A stretch of DNA of 64,000 nt from Stenotrophomonas maltophilia. GTDB lineage: Bacteria > Pseudomonadota > Gammaproteobacteria > Xanthomonadales > Xanthomonadaceae. Shown here piece after piece: positions 29,959-38,488 of this stretch. The stretch lies in contig NZ_CP154630.1 of assembly GCF_039555535.1 (NCBI RefSeq), forward strand, positions 4,229,001-4,293,000, read 5' to 3'. The position numbers were made by a program, and so were the translations under genes. A model generated the notes under the pieces. The model ran no database searches. It saw only the letters and a list, made by a program, of their open reading frames with translations, and had not been told where the DNA came from. Numbering within the stretch: position 1 is the first letter of the stretch; the number at the start of each line of letters is the position of its first letter.

Positions 29959-29988
29959 GGGGCGGCCTTGCGGCCGCCCCTTTTTTTT
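29959..29988 (+). terminator. Intrinsic terminator of the autotransporter gene
   Basis: GGGGCGGCC TTGC GGCCGCCCC followed by eight T residues: a textbook rho-independent terminator 23 nt after the stop. Confidence 0.93.
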
Positions 29989-30007
29989 CAGGTTCCGCCC
30001 TGATCGA

Positions 30008-30460
30008 TCAAGCGGCCTTCATCGCATGCTTGCGTGCCCGCATGACGTTGTGGCACTCCTGCACATCCGGCATCAGCTGGGTCACTTCCTGGCGTACCGC
30101 CGGCGGCAGATCGTTGTCCTGCAGCACATCCTTGAACGCGCCCAGCAGGCGGTCTTCGGACTCTTCCAGTTCGGCCACGTAGCCATAGTTGGTATCACCA
30201 AACGCGGCGCGCACCTTGCCGTAGAACTGCTGCATCGAACCGACCATGGTGCCATGTTCGGCCGGCTTGCCACCGCTGGCGGCCACCGAACCACTCAGTG
30301 CCGCGACGATGCGGCCCTTGACGCCGGCGATGCGGGTGAACAAGGCCGACAGCTCGGCATCCTTCACCTTGGTGGCCGCTTCTTCATAGAACGACTTGCC
30401 GTCACGAGCGATCTCGATCAGGTCGTTGAGGCGATGTTCGATGGTGGACTGGGTGCTCAT
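30008..30460 (-). CDS. PA2169-family four-helix-bundle protein (DUF2383)
   Basis: Cytoplasmic protein of 150 aa, mostly helical: STIEHRLNDLIEIARDGKSFYEEAATKVKD, then ALFTRIAGVKGRIVAALSG, and a C-terminal AVRQEVTQLMPDVQECHNVMRARK. This is the ferritin-like/DUF2383 family seen with general stress genes. AGGAG is 7 nt before the ATG at 30460; the longer frame up to 30508 is unlikely. Function is unknown. Confidence 0.82.
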   Translation of the reverse strand: MSTQSTIEHRLNDLIEIARDGKSFYEEAATKVKDAELSALFTRIAGVKGRIVAALSGSVAASGGKPAEHGTMVGSMQQFYGKVRAAFGDTNYGYVAELEESEDRLLGAFKDVLQDNDLPPAVRQEVTQLMPDVQECHNVMRARKHAMKAA

Positions 30461-30652
30461 GGCGTTGCTCCTGTGTGATCGATGTGCGGGGGAGAAAAGC
30501 AGCATCACGACGCTGCCTGTGGGAACACTGTGGACACCTCGGCGTGGTTCGCAGGTGAGTACCGGTTGATGCGCACGTCACTTCACCCAACCCGCACTGA
30601 CTGCCTCACGCCGCAGCGTTTGGCCGTTCACATCGAACAGCCTTCGCCTGCA

Positions 30653-30763
30653 TCACCACGGCACGAAGAGGATGATCAGCACGATCACCAGTACAGCGGC
30701 GAGCACTCCCATCAGTACGTTTCGCTGGCGCCAGCTGGGCGTGGGTTTGCCTGGAGTATTCAT
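30653..30763 (-). CDS. Small single-pass membrane protein, 36 aa
   Basis: Tiny gene found by eye: a 15-residue polar N-terminus (MNTPGKPTPSWRQRN) followed by one strong membrane segment, VLMGVLAAVLVIVLIILFV, and PW at the end. GAGAGG lies about 10 nt before the ATG. The basic residues before the helix predict an N-in topology. The stop codon is TGA. It may be one of the small stress-linked membrane proteins; I do not recognise the family. Confidence 0.6.
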   Translation of the reverse strand: MNTPGKPTPSWRQRNVLMGVLAAVLVIVLIILFVPW

Positions 30764-30935
30764 GTCTGCCTACCTCTCTGCACGGATGACCCCGGCAGCC
30801 TGATGGATGTGCGACAGCGAGTACGTGCAGAGTCCGTGCAGGCGACGTATACATCGATATCGACGATGTCGATTCTGGGACCGTCATTCGTCGAATCAGG
30901 ACGAGGCAGGCCCGTCGGCCTGCAGGAGCGCCCCG

Positions 30936-31577
30936 ATCTCCCCCATCCTCACCGCCTTCGCCACCTCCCCCGACCGCGGCCAGGGCCTGCCCCGTGACAT
31001 GCGCGTGCGCTGGGCACTGGAGGAGCTGGGCGTGCCCTACGACGTGCAGCTGCTCACCTTCGCCGAAATGAAGCAACCTGCCCACCTGGCGCGGAATCCA
31101 TTCGGGCAGATTCCTACCTGGCAGGACGGCGACCAGGTCCTGTTCGAGTCCGGCGCAATCGCCGTGCACCTGGCCGAGCTACACCCTGGCCTGCTGCCGC
31201 GCGATCCGGATGCTCGCATGCGCGCGATCATGTGGGTGTTCGCTGCGTTGAACACAGTCGAGCCGCCCATCGTCGAGCGCTCGATGGCCTGGGTTCTGGA
31301 GCGCGAACAGCCCTGGTATGCGCAGCGATTGGTGATGCTGGACGAGCGCGTGCGGATGCGTCTCTCACAGCTGTCCGCATGGTTGGGCGCGGCGGCGTGG
31401 GTTGACGGCGAGTTCGGCGTGGGCGACCTGATGATGGTCTCGGTGCTGTTGCGCCTGAAGAGCAGTGGTCTGCTCGATGAGTACCCGCTGCTGGTTGCCT
31501 ATGTGGCACGGGCGACGCAGCGTCCCGCCTATCAGCGCGCGTTCGCGGCGCAGTTGGCGGTATTCCAGAACGGGTAG
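30936..31577 (+). CDS. Glutathione S-transferase family protein, apparent ATC start
   Basis: Cytoplasmic GST of about 213 aa: N-terminal thioredoxin fold (ILTAFATSPDRGQGLPRDMRVRWALEELG, NPFGQIPTWQDGD, LFESGAIAVHLAE) and an all-helical C-terminal domain. The family begins right at SPILTAF, but no ATG, GTG or TTG stands there: the codon in the start position is ATC at 30936, with AGGAG 7 nt before it. A single G-to-C change from ATG would explain this. The only canonical upstream starts (for example ATG 30807) add about 43 Arg/Cys-rich residues unlike a GST. The next ATG (MRVRW) loses strand 1. Confidence 0.75.
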   Translation: MSPILTAFATSPDRGQGLPRDMRVRWALEELGVPYDVQLLTFAEMKQPAHLARNPFGQIPTWQDGDQVLFESGAIAVHLAELHPGLLPRDPDARMRAIMWVFAALNTVEPPIVERSMAWVLEREQPWYAQRLVMLDERVRMRLSQLSAWLGAAAWVDGEFGVGDLMMVSVLLRLKSSGLLDEYPLLVAYVARATQRPAYQRAFAAQLAVFQNG

Positions 31578-31600
31578 CTCCACGCCACGCGTGGAAACAC

Positions 31601-32008
31601 TCAGGGCAACCTGCGCCGGCAGGCGGCCTGTACCAGCATCAGCTGCGCCACCAGGATCAGCATCGCGCAGCCTGACAGCAGCCACGGATCGATGTACCAC
31701 TGCGCGTTGAAGCTGAAATCACCAGCGGAAATGCGCTTCCAGCCGTTGAAGTGCTGCATTGCCGCGACCACGAACGCGAAGCCACCACTGGCGAATGCAA
31801 GCCAGGGCACGACGATGCCGCCCGGCCGCGCGAACAATGTCAGCACGCCCAGCACACCGATGACAGTGCGTTGTACGCGGCAGTACGGGCAGACATAGGC
31901 CATCCCGCTCCATTCCACCGCCCAGGCCAACAGGCTGACCAGCACGGCCGCGCCTGCGGCGGTGTACAGGACTTTCGGCGTGATCGTCATGCCACCCTCG
32001 TTTGCCAT
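31601..32008 (-). CDS. Membrane protein with a DsbB-like CPYC motif
   Basis: Inner-membrane protein of 135 aa with four hydrophobic segments (about 15-32, 45-62, 70-85 and 108-128). The first loop holds AYVCPYCRVQRTVIG, which resembles the CxxC-xxxQR region of DsbB-type disulphide-generating proteins. The second DsbB cysteine pair is not seen, so a redox function is only a suggestion. AAGGAG is 6 nt before the ATG at 32008. It lies beside an H-NS gene on the same strand. Confidence 0.65.
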   Translation of the reverse strand: MANEGGMTITPKVLYTAAGAAVLVSLLAWAVEWSGMAYVCPYCRVQRTVIGVLGVLTLFARPGGIVVPWLAFASGGFAFVVAAMQHFNGWKRISAGDFSFNAQWYIDPWLLSGCAMLILVAQLMLVQAACRRRLP

Positions 32009-32057
32009 CCCGCACTCCTTCGTTCAAAGACCCGGGCAGCGTAGCAGCGCCGCAGCC

Positions 32058-32477
32058 TCATCCCTTCTTGATGACGGTCCGCTTGCCGAGGGTGCTGGTC
32101 TTGCCAGCAGTCGGCCTGGCCAAGCCAGGAATCAGGAAATCGGTGGCCTTGTGGCCCATCGACACCTTGGACGCCAACCAGCGCGGCATGCGCCCGCGAC
32201 CGGTCCAGGTCAGGCGCTTGTATTCCGGGTCGCGATACTTGGGCGCGACTTTGCCGGATTTGCGGCGGGCGGGCTTGCGCGCGGGCGCAGGTGTTTCCGA
32301 GGCTTCACCACCGAAGAGTTCTTCGAGGGTGTAACCAGCTTCGGCCGCAGCGGACTTCAACATCCGCCGCACCGCGCTGGCCGGGCGGCGGCTGGAAATG
32401 AGCTGTTTCCGCTGTTCAGCGGCAACCACCAAGGCGCCCAGCTCCCGAAGGCTGAGCGATTCAATATCGATCGTCAT
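32058..32477 (-). CDS. H-NS histone-like nucleoid protein
   Basis: Nucleoid-associated DNA-binding protein of 139 aa. The N-terminal oligomerisation helices (ESLSLRELGALVVAAEQRKQL) join a basic linker (PARKPARRKSGKVAP) to the C-terminal H-NS DNA-binding domain with YRDPEYKRLTWTGRGRMPRWL, close to the consensus YRDP...TWTGRGRxPxWL. Family members silence AT-rich, horizontally acquired DNA; the AT-richer island to its right would be a natural target, which is inference. Confidence 0.9.
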   Translation of the reverse strand: MTIDIESLSLRELGALVVAAEQRKQLISSRRPASAVRRMLKSAAAEAGYTLEELFGGEASETPAPARKPARRKSGKVAPKYRDPEYKRLTWTGRGRMPRWLASKVSMGHKATDFLIPGLARPTAGKTSTLGKRTVIKKG

Positions 32478-32595
32478 GGTGGAAAGGTCTCCTGCGGGCG
32501 GCCAGCTGTCAAGGCGCCTTGCCCGCTACGTAGACACGGGCTTCACTGCCGGTGGGCTCCGATCGCCTTCGCCAGCCATCTCCGAGGAAACCGAC

Positions 32596-32988
32596 GTGAG
32601 CCACTCATCGCATTCGCTCGCCTACCTGCTTGCGCGCATCCTGCTGATGGCGCTGTTCCTGGTATCCGGCATCGGCAAGCTCGGCGACCTCAACGGTACC
32701 CAGGGCTACATGGAAGCCATGGGGGTACCCGGCATCCTGCTGTGGCCCACCATCGCCTTCGAGATCGGCAGCGGCCTGTGCATCCTGCTGGGCTTCCAGA
32801 CCCGGCTGGTGTCGGTCGTGCTGGCAGGTTTCAGCGTGGTCACCGCTTTCATCTTCCACCACAACTTCGCCGATCAGACCCAGCAGATCATGTTCCTGAA
32901 GAATCTGGGGTTGGCCGGTGGGTTCCTGCTGCTGGCCTGCACCGGGGCCGGGCGCTACAGCATCGATGGGCGCGGGCGGCGCGGATGA
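32596..32988 (+). CDS. DoxX family membrane protein
   Basis: Inner-membrane protein of 130 aa with four membrane segments: LAYLLARILLMALFLVSGIGKL, LLWPTIAFEIGSGLCILLGF, LVSVVLAGFSVVTAFIFH and LGLAGGFLLLACTGAG. The first segment with SGIGKL and the short polar loop (NGTQGYMEAMGVPG) is the DoxX/SURF4-like signature. The start is the GTG at 32596, 7 nt after GAGGA. Function of the family in most bacteria is uncertain; redox homeostasis has been suggested for some. Confidence 0.85.
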   Translation: MSHSSHSLAYLLARILLMALFLVSGIGKLGDLNGTQGYMEAMGVPGILLWPTIAFEIGSGLCILLGFQTRLVSVVLAGFSVVTAFIFHHNFADQTQQIMFLKNLGLAGGFLLLACTGAGRYSIDGRGRRG

Positions 32989-33006
32989 GCACGCGGCATG
33001 CCGCCA

Positions 33007-34725
33007 TCACCCCTGGCTCACGGGCTGGACGCGCTGCAGACGCAGGTTGCGCCATGTCGGCGGGGAGCTGCGGAAATCCACCGCTTCGCCATCGCTGGTG
33101 AACAGCAGGCCTGGCTCCACTTCAGTGACCAGGCGGATGCCATCGATGTACAGCCAGCCCTGTCGCTGCTCCAGCACCACGGACATCGACGGTTTCCCCC
33201 ATTGGTCGATGCGATAGCGCCCCAGCCAGGGTTGCCAATGGGGCGCGTGCGGCCCGGTGGACCCATCGATGGGATCGTTCTGGTCCAGGCCATCCTCGCC
33301 GTTCGTACATTCCAGGTGCGCCGGCAGCATCTCCGTCGCCGCATGGTAACGGTACGTCGCAACCTCTCCGTCGGTGTCCACGGTGAACAGCTGATCGCCG
33401 TCGAGGGCCGCAAAACGGCTGCCCAGAGCTTGCGCCCCACGATGCAGTTGCAGTTCACCGCTTCCGGCAATCACGATCTTCGCCTTGCCGCTGCGCCCGA
33501 TCCAGTTTCCCGCCATCTGCTGCATCTGGTCCTGGTTCAACCTGATCGGCGCCAGGCTTGACAGGGGCACACGCGGCTGACGGGGCCCGAAACGCGCCGA
33601 CAACAGCTGATCGAGCAGATGCTCGCCGATGCCGTACCCCGCAGACGTCGCGCGATTGAACATCGCGGCAAATCCAGCGTTTGCCTGCCTGCAGTAGGTG
33701 AACACGCACCCGAATCCGAAGCCCCCGCCGCGGTGGTGCAGCAGCCGCACCGGTGTACTGCCGTAGAGGCGTTCGCTGCGCATGACACCGAGCCCGTAGT
33801 CACCGCCCAGGCCGAAACCATGCATCTCGTCCCAGAAACGGGGCTCAAGCAGCTGCTGCGCACCGGCTTGGCCGCCACCGAGCAGGAAGCCAAGATACTT
33901 CGCCATGTCGGCGGCACTGGTCCAGACGCCTCCCGACACCACCAGCGGCGTCACCGGCGGTACCTGCGCATGGCCTTCCTGGGTTCCCAGTGCCCGCCCC
34001 TTGCTTGCCAGGTAGATCGAGGCATCGGCCGTACTGTCGTGCATTCCCAGCGGCTCGAAGATCCGGCGCTGCAGCCAGGCCGGATAGCTGATGCCCGCAA
34101 CCTGCTCAAGGACATGACCGGCAAGGTCGAAGCCCAGGTTGGAGTAGCGATAGCGCGTACCCACCGGAAAGCGCAGCCATGTCTGCGAGATGCTGCGGAC
34201 GTGCGCATCAAAGCCCGGCGACGCCGGTTCGTAGTTGTTGCCCAGGGGCGCCTCGTGCGTGAATCCCGCGCGATTGGCAAGCAGCAGGCGCAGGCTGATG
34301 CGCTCCTGTGGACCATGCTCGAAGCGGCTGCTCACCGTGAACGACGGCAGATAGCGGGTAATGGGCGCGTCCAGATCAAGGATGCCGTCCTGCACGGCCA
34401 ACAGCACCGCCACCGCCGCGAAATTCTTCGAGGTGGACTGGATGCTGAACATCGTGCTGGCGTCTACGGGCACGCTGCCCTGGCCTGATGCGTGACCGAA
34501 GCCTTCAGTCCAGCGCACCTGCCCGCCTTCGACCAGGCAGACGGCAGCGGCACCGATGCCGCTGCCTTGCATGGCGGAGCGGATCACGCCGCGCTCCGCG
34601 TCGATCAGGCTCGCGGTGGTGACGCTTGGCCGCGCCAGGGTAGCAACACCGGTAGGCATGAGCGCGGCCGCAGGAACAGCCGCGGCATTGGCCAGGAAGG
34701 TGCGACGGCTGAGCGTACCAGGCAT
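33007..34725 (-). CDS. TAT-exported beta-lactamase family serine hydrolase
   Basis: Exported class C beta-lactamase-fold hydrolase (PF00144), 572 aa. The start MPGTLSRRTFLANAAAVPAAALMP is a twin-arginine signal. The catalytic S-x-x-K is in FSIQSTSKNFAAV (Ser/Lys near residue 95) and the Tyr-x-Asn in YRYSNLGFD near 190; LLLANRAGFTHEAPLG is also typical. The last about 180 residues form an extra beta-rich domain common in esterase/peptidase members. GGAG lies 7 nt before the ATG. Likely a D-aminopeptidase or esterase acting in the periplasm; antibiotic hydrolysis is not implied. Confidence 0.87.
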   Translation of the reverse strand: MPGTLSRRTFLANAAAVPAAALMPTGVATLARPSVTTASLIDAERGVIRSAMQGSGIGAAAVCLVEGGQVRWTEGFGHASGQGSVPVDASTMFSIQSTSKNFAAVAVLLAVQDGILDLDAPITRYLPSFTVSSRFEHGPQERISLRLLLANRAGFTHEAPLGNNYEPASPGFDAHVRSISQTWLRFPVGTRYRYSNLGFDLAGHVLEQVAGISYPAWLQRRIFEPLGMHDSTADASIYLASKGRALGTQEGHAQVPPVTPLVVSGGVWTSAADMAKYLGFLLGGGQAGAQQLLEPRFWDEMHGFGLGGDYGLGVMRSERLYGSTPVRLLHHRGGGFGFGCVFTYCRQANAGFAAMFNRATSAGYGIGEHLLDQLLSARFGPRQPRVPLSSLAPIRLNQDQMQQMAGNWIGRSGKAKIVIAGSGELQLHRGAQALGSRFAALDGDQLFTVDTDGEVATYRYHAATEMLPAHLECTNGEDGLDQNDPIDGSTGPHAPHWQPWLGRYRIDQWGKPSMSVVLEQRQGWLYIDGIRLVTEVEPGLLFTSDGEAVDFRSSPPTWRNLRLQRVQPVSQG

Positions 34726-34843
34726 CAGATCACTCCACTTCAGGATGCCGCCATCTTCCCGCCAGCAGAAATAGCAGGGCATGTGTCATTCGGCATAGAG
34801 TGCGGTGATCGATGGTGCTGCACCTTCGCCGGCTGCGCAGGCC

Positions 34844-35485
34844 TCAGCCCGGAGGGTCCGGCAAGCGGATTCCCTGCGCCAAAACAAAGGCGCGGGACTC
34901 GCTCCAATAGGCCTGTGGCGGTTCCCGCAGCTCTGGTCGCGCCCAGTAGTCGTTGCCATGCAATGCGCTCATCACATGGCACCAGCCGTCACGCGGATCG
35001 TGAACCTGAAATCGCCCGCGATGATGGCGCGGATGATACGCGTAGTAGCCAAGCGCCTCCTGGCGCGCTTCATCCGGCCAACGACCCGCCTGATGGACCA
35101 GCGTCCATGCACGCATGTGGCGCGCATGCGCGAGCGCGCCAAGGTACTCGTCCTCATCCAGCAGTGGGACCCGCTCACTGCGGGCCAGGCACAGTGCGTC
35201 CGATTCGGCTTCGTAGCCCAGCGACGGCTCCGCCAGTTCCGGGTGCTGCTGCCAATACCCTTCGCCCTTCACGTGCAGCATCGCCCAGTGCCAGGGCTCG
35301 TCGTGGAAGATCAGCGCGTGTTCGTATTCGCGGCCGGGGCTATGGTCGGGATAGCGCTTCCGTGCCTGTTCGAGCGCCTGCGCCTCGGGCACCTGGCCAT
35401 AGTGGACCAAGCACCAGGCAAACAGGTGCCGGCAGTCTTCGATTTCGGTGGTGAAGTCTTCCACCGGGGTATCGTTGCTGGCCAT
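34844..35485 (-). CDS. Hypothetical protein with repeated aromatic/His segments, 213 aa
   Basis: Acidic, soluble protein with internally similar stretches: HALIFHDEPWHWAMLHVKGEGYW, QPELAEPSLGYEAESDALCLARS, and near the C-terminus RGRFQVHDPRDGWCHVMSALHGNDYW then LREPPQAYWSESRAFVLAQ. This looks like a twofold repeat (about residues 60-110 and 155-210). No signal peptide or membrane span. The start is taken at the ATG at 35485; the frame runs to 35590. I do not recognise the family. It is the last gene before the accessory island. Confidence 0.65.
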   Translation of the reverse strand: MASNDTPVEDFTTEIEDCRHLFAWCLVHYGQVPEAQALEQARKRYPDHSPGREYEHALIFHDEPWHWAMLHVKGEGYWQQHPELAEPSLGYEAESDALCLARSERVPLLDEDEYLGALAHARHMRAWTLVHQAGRWPDEARQEALGYYAYHPRHHRGRFQVHDPRDGWCHVMSALHGNDYWARPELREPPQAYWSESRAFVLAQGIRLPDPPG

Positions 35486-35567
35486 GGTCGATCCCTGTGT
35501 GCGGATCAGATGGTACCGACGCTGCAGGTCGCGGGGGTGAGCGATGAGGCCTGCGTGTTCGCACCAG

Positions 35568-35604
35568 CATGAGTTGTCCGCCCATGCCAACCATAAGCTG
35601 TCCG
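35568..35604. repeat. Left-edge CATAAG-type short repeats of the island
   Basis: CATGAGTTGTCCG (35568-35580) and CATAAGCTGTCCG (35592-35604) are direct copies 24 nt apart. The whole stretch aligns with the segment ACCATCATAAGTTGTCC...CCAACTTATGGCTG near 50800-50836 at the other edge. Confidence 0.55.
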
Positions 35605-35703
35605 CTACTCAGGTGAAGCAGAGGGTCTCAATGCGCTTTCGAGCCAGGTAGCCACGTCGTCCCGCCCAGCAAACCAAGCGTGCCGTCCTTCCAGAATGAA
35701 CAT
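35605..35703 (-). pseudogene. Remnant of a helix-turn-helix gene related to that at 40998
   Basis: The minus strand reads MFILEGRHAWFAGRDDVATW, LESALRPSASPE, stop. It aligns with the C-terminal part of the intact HTH protein beside tnsAB (MFQIPGRRGWFARREEVCAW, LHQSL...), sharing M-F...G-R..W-F-A.R..V..W-L. Just upstream the frame reads KDSIE, matching RLSIK, and then meets a TAA stop, so the N-terminal half is lost. The rest of the gap 35486-35892 shows nothing else I can support. Confidence 0.65.
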
Positions 35704-35892
35704 TTCGATTGAATCCTTCGCTTATTTCCGGCTGGTACACGCCCTTGGAATTGCTCCGTCCAGATCTTGCATGATCACAATAATGTTATAACGTCACTTC
35801 GCGGTTTGCAACGGATCCATCGCTGAGCCGCAGCGCTAAAGCCTCTTGTACACATGTACCATCACCGTCAACCTGAACATGGATGTATGTGA

Positions 35893-36975
35893 ATGAGTGG
35901 GAATAAGTTTGATGCTGAACCTCAAAGCATGAGCGAAGCACGGAAGTCGGTCGAGCGAGAGCGGGCCAAACTCCACAGTGCACTCAATCGGCAAAACAGG
36001 ACTCATCGGCTGTACCAAGCTGTCACCTTAACCGCGTTTGCAGCGGTGGTCGTGAGTACTTTGGTCGCTACGTATTCCGAAATCATCAAAGAGAACATCG
36101 GATTTCTCGACTGGCTTCGATCTGCTTCGCCAGCCAGCCTGGCCGCAGCAATTACTGCCTCGGCCACCGCGCTTGTTGGCGCCGTGTTCGCCGCTTACAC
36201 GCGCCTAGACGCCTCCTCGCAGGAACAGACTCAGCGAGCCGTCTTGAGTAGAGTTTCGCTCTCTCGTTACGAGGATGATTCATTCGGCTCACCTGATGCT
36301 GCAGGTCAGGATTCATTTGCTACTCCAGGGCGGAATTCGCCTTCTACCGTTGCAAGCCGGGGTCCGACTCATGATGAGATTTCTGAAATAGCGAGTCGAG
36401 TGACAACGGAGTTGGCATCTCGTTCTACCGAAGCGGACTCGCTTAAAAAAATACGTACGCTCTATGAAACGGCGCAAGAACGGCTGAATGCAGCAATCAC
36501 TGCTCTCAATGAGCGCGCGCTCCTTAACCTGCTCATTGGCAGTGTCGTCACCGTCGCTGCGGCATTCACGCTGATCTATATCGTAGTGTCTGACCCTTTA
36601 AGAGAGGTAATACTTGTCACAGGGGCCGCTCGAACCCTGAGCTGGACTTCGTTAGCAGCTCATTACGTTCCCCGCCTAAGCATCGTGATTTTTCTAGAGG
36701 TCTTCGCATTCTTTTTCCTGCGGCTCTACCGGAACACTTTGGCCGAGGTACGCCTTTATCAAATCGACTTAACCAGGGTAAGTACACAAGCTGTGGCCGT
36801 CGAGCTTGTGTTTACGTCTGGTGAAGGCGCCCAACGAGCCGCCACGGCAGCCGCGTTGATCAACGCCCAATGGTCTGGTGCGGGCGCAACAGACAGCACA
36901 GGACAAGGCATAGATCCGAAGCTCGTGGGGGAGCTGGCGAGCATTGCGGCCAAAATGGCCAACAAGACGGCTTAG
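35893..36975 (+). CDS. Hypothetical four-span membrane protein of the island, 360 aa
   Basis: Predicted inner-membrane protein: a charged N-terminus (SMSEARKSVERERAKLHSAL), two membrane segments at about 40-60 and 80-105 (VTLTAFAAVVVSTLVATY; AAAITASATALVGAVFAAY), a cytoplasmic segment of about 100 residues with a coiled-coil-like part (SLKKIRTLYETAQERLNAAITALNERA), then two more spans near 212-230 and 262-280. No known domain is recognised. Codon use is visibly less GC-rich than in core genes. It lies at the left of the island, upstream of a DUF3800 gene in the same direction. Some phage-defence effectors are of this build, but that is only analogy. Confidence 0.6.
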   Translation: MSGNKFDAEPQSMSEARKSVERERAKLHSALNRQNRTHRLYQAVTLTAFAAVVVSTLVATYSEIIKENIGFLDWLRSASPASLAAAITASATALVGAVFAAYTRLDASSQEQTQRAVLSRVSLSRYEDDSFGSPDAAGQDSFATPGRNSPSTVASRGPTHDEISEIASRVTTELASRSTEADSLKKIRTLYETAQERLNAAITALNERALLNLLIGSVVTVAAAFTLIYIVVSDPLREVILVTGAARTLSWTSLAAHYVPRLSIVIFLEVFAFFFLRLYRNTLAEVRLYQIDLTRVSTQAVAVELVFTSGEGAQRAATAAALINAQWSGAGATDSTGQGIDPKLVGELASIAAKMANKTA

Positions 36976-37285
36976 CTCGCCATTTCACGTAACGCGAACG
37001 CTGCCGAAGAACTCAGGCTTATCGCCAACTAATGGGACAGACCTCTTAAGTCCACCGGGCCGGTCGTAAGATCGCTCAGTAAGAAGATCAAAATTCGTCG
37101 TGACCAATCCCGCCCAAGGGATGGATGGAATTCGGAGATGGAATGGCGCTGGTTGAAATGGCTCTAGTTGGTCATGACCTAAATCGGCCTCCTTGCAAGT
37201 ATCCGTGAAAACGGGAGGTGAATCCCTACTTCCGCATATAGCGTTGCATTGAATCCCCCAGGCGCAGTATTACCTCAGGATCGGA
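36976..37285. other. Gene-free spacer within the island
   Basis: 310 nt without a credible gene. It contains the short palindrome GGTCATGACC near 37171-37180 and otherwise nothing I can name; the promoter of the DUF3800 gene should lie here. Confidence 0.5.
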
Positions 37286-38488
37286 GTGGGCAAGCATACT
37301 ATGTACTTCCATATTGATGAGTCCGGCAATACCGGCAACGACCTTTTCAATGCTGACCAACCGAGACTGAGCTACGGGGTAATATCCAGCAGGACAAACG
37401 TTGAAGCGCGCGGAGTGGATATCCACCAGCGGATGCTTAGAAAGGTAGGAAAGACTGAACTGCACGCCAAGAATCTCAGAGAAGATGGCATCATCGCCAT
37501 TTCAGAGGACCTTTTGGCCCTCCAAAAAAAAATGGAGTTCGACTTCGACTTCTACTTTATAGAGAAGAAGACGCTAGCAGTTGTCGTACTCTTTGATGCC
37601 ATTTTCGACGCAGGCATCAACCCTGCCGTTAGATGGGAGAGCTACTGGACCCCTCTACGCTTTATGGTAGTACATAAGCTTGCGTACATTTTGGACGAAG
37701 AACTTTTGCGCACAGCATGGAACCTGTGCATCGATAGGAATGCCAAGAAGAGGCAAAGCGAAATCGTCGCCCTTCTGACAACAATTCGAGACCGTGCTCT
37801 TGCATCCGACTGGGATTATCGCAGCAAAGAGACGATCGTCGACGCTGTGACGTTCGGCATTGCCAACCCTGAGGCCCTGGATTTTGGCCACCCCGATAGA
37901 AAGCTCATGTCACCGAACGCCGTTGGCTTCCAGTTCGTGGGGAGCTGCATGGCTCGAAGGCTACGGTCTAAGAAGATCAGAGATGCAGCCTCAATCGTCG
38001 TGGACAGGCAGACCGAGTTCAACCAGGCGCAACTTGAGACGAGTCGCGTGCAAAGGCTTATGGCCGAGGGTTGGAAGAAGGCGACACCGCGGGAGCGAGC
38101 GCTCTTCTTCAACCACCCACTCTACGCTCACATGGACGAGGATGAGCTTTTCAACTCCGGCCTGCCTACGCGCGAGGCCTGCATCGCCGATAGCAGCACC
38201 TCGATCGGCCTTCAGATAGTGGACATCTATCTTTGGATTGCGCAACGAATGATGAGCGGCAGCCTCCCCCGGGGGTTGACTGGGCTCGCGAGAAAAATCT
38301 TCCGGCGCTCCCTCATAGATGGGATTAGTATGCGCGGCATGGAGAAGCGGTTTGAGCACTTCCTGTCCACCCTGCCACCAATTGAACAACTGACCGATGA
38401 AGATCTCAGATCTGCGGCGGCATCCATTGAAAGGCATCGCAAATCGGTAAAAGAGATGAACGCAGTGCTCCAAGATCAGGAGATATAG
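37286..38488 (+). CDS. DUF3800 domain-containing protein
   Basis: Soluble protein of 400 aa. The N-terminal YFHIDESGNTG is the DUF3800 signature (acidic D-E-S-G-N), followed by DLFNADQPRLSYGVI, an internal AASIVVDRQTEFN and, near the end, SSTSIGLQIVDIYLWIAQR, whose conserved Asp completes the likely active site. The family has an RNase H-like fold prediction and is common in defence islands and mobile elements; a nuclease role is inference. The start is GTG at 37286 (AGGA 5 nt upstream); the ATG at 37301 is the alternative. It converges with the OLD-family gene. Confidence 0.8.
   Translation: MGKHTMYFHIDESGNTGNDLFNADQPRLSYGVISSRTNVEARGVDIHQRMLRKVGKTELHAKNLREDGIIAISEDLLALQKKMEFDFDFYFIEKKTLAVVVLFDAIFDAGINPAVRWESYWTPLRFMVVHKLAYILDEELLRTAWNLCIDRNAKKRQSEIVALLTTIRDRALASDWDYRSKETIVDAVTFGIANPEALDFGHPDRKLMSPNAVGFQFVGSCMARRLRSKKIRDAASIVVDRQTEFNQAQLETSRVQRLMAEGWKKATPRERALFFNHPLYAHMDEDELFNSGLPTREACIADSSTSIGLQIVDIYLWIAQRMMSGSLPRGLTGLARKIFRRSLIDGISMRGMEKRFEHFLSTLPPIEQLTDEDLRSAAASIERHRKSVKEMNAVLQDQEI

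Noticed and set aside
31577-31600. A SMAG unit overlapping the GST stop (GTAG then CCACGCCACGCGTGG)
   Set aside because: The palindrome is short and imperfect, so I could not tell it from chance.
33007-34725. Antibiotic-resistance beta-lactamase
   Set aside because: The S-x-x-K and Y-x-N motifs are those of the wider class C-like serine hydrolase family, and the extra C-terminal domain points to a peptidase or esterase.
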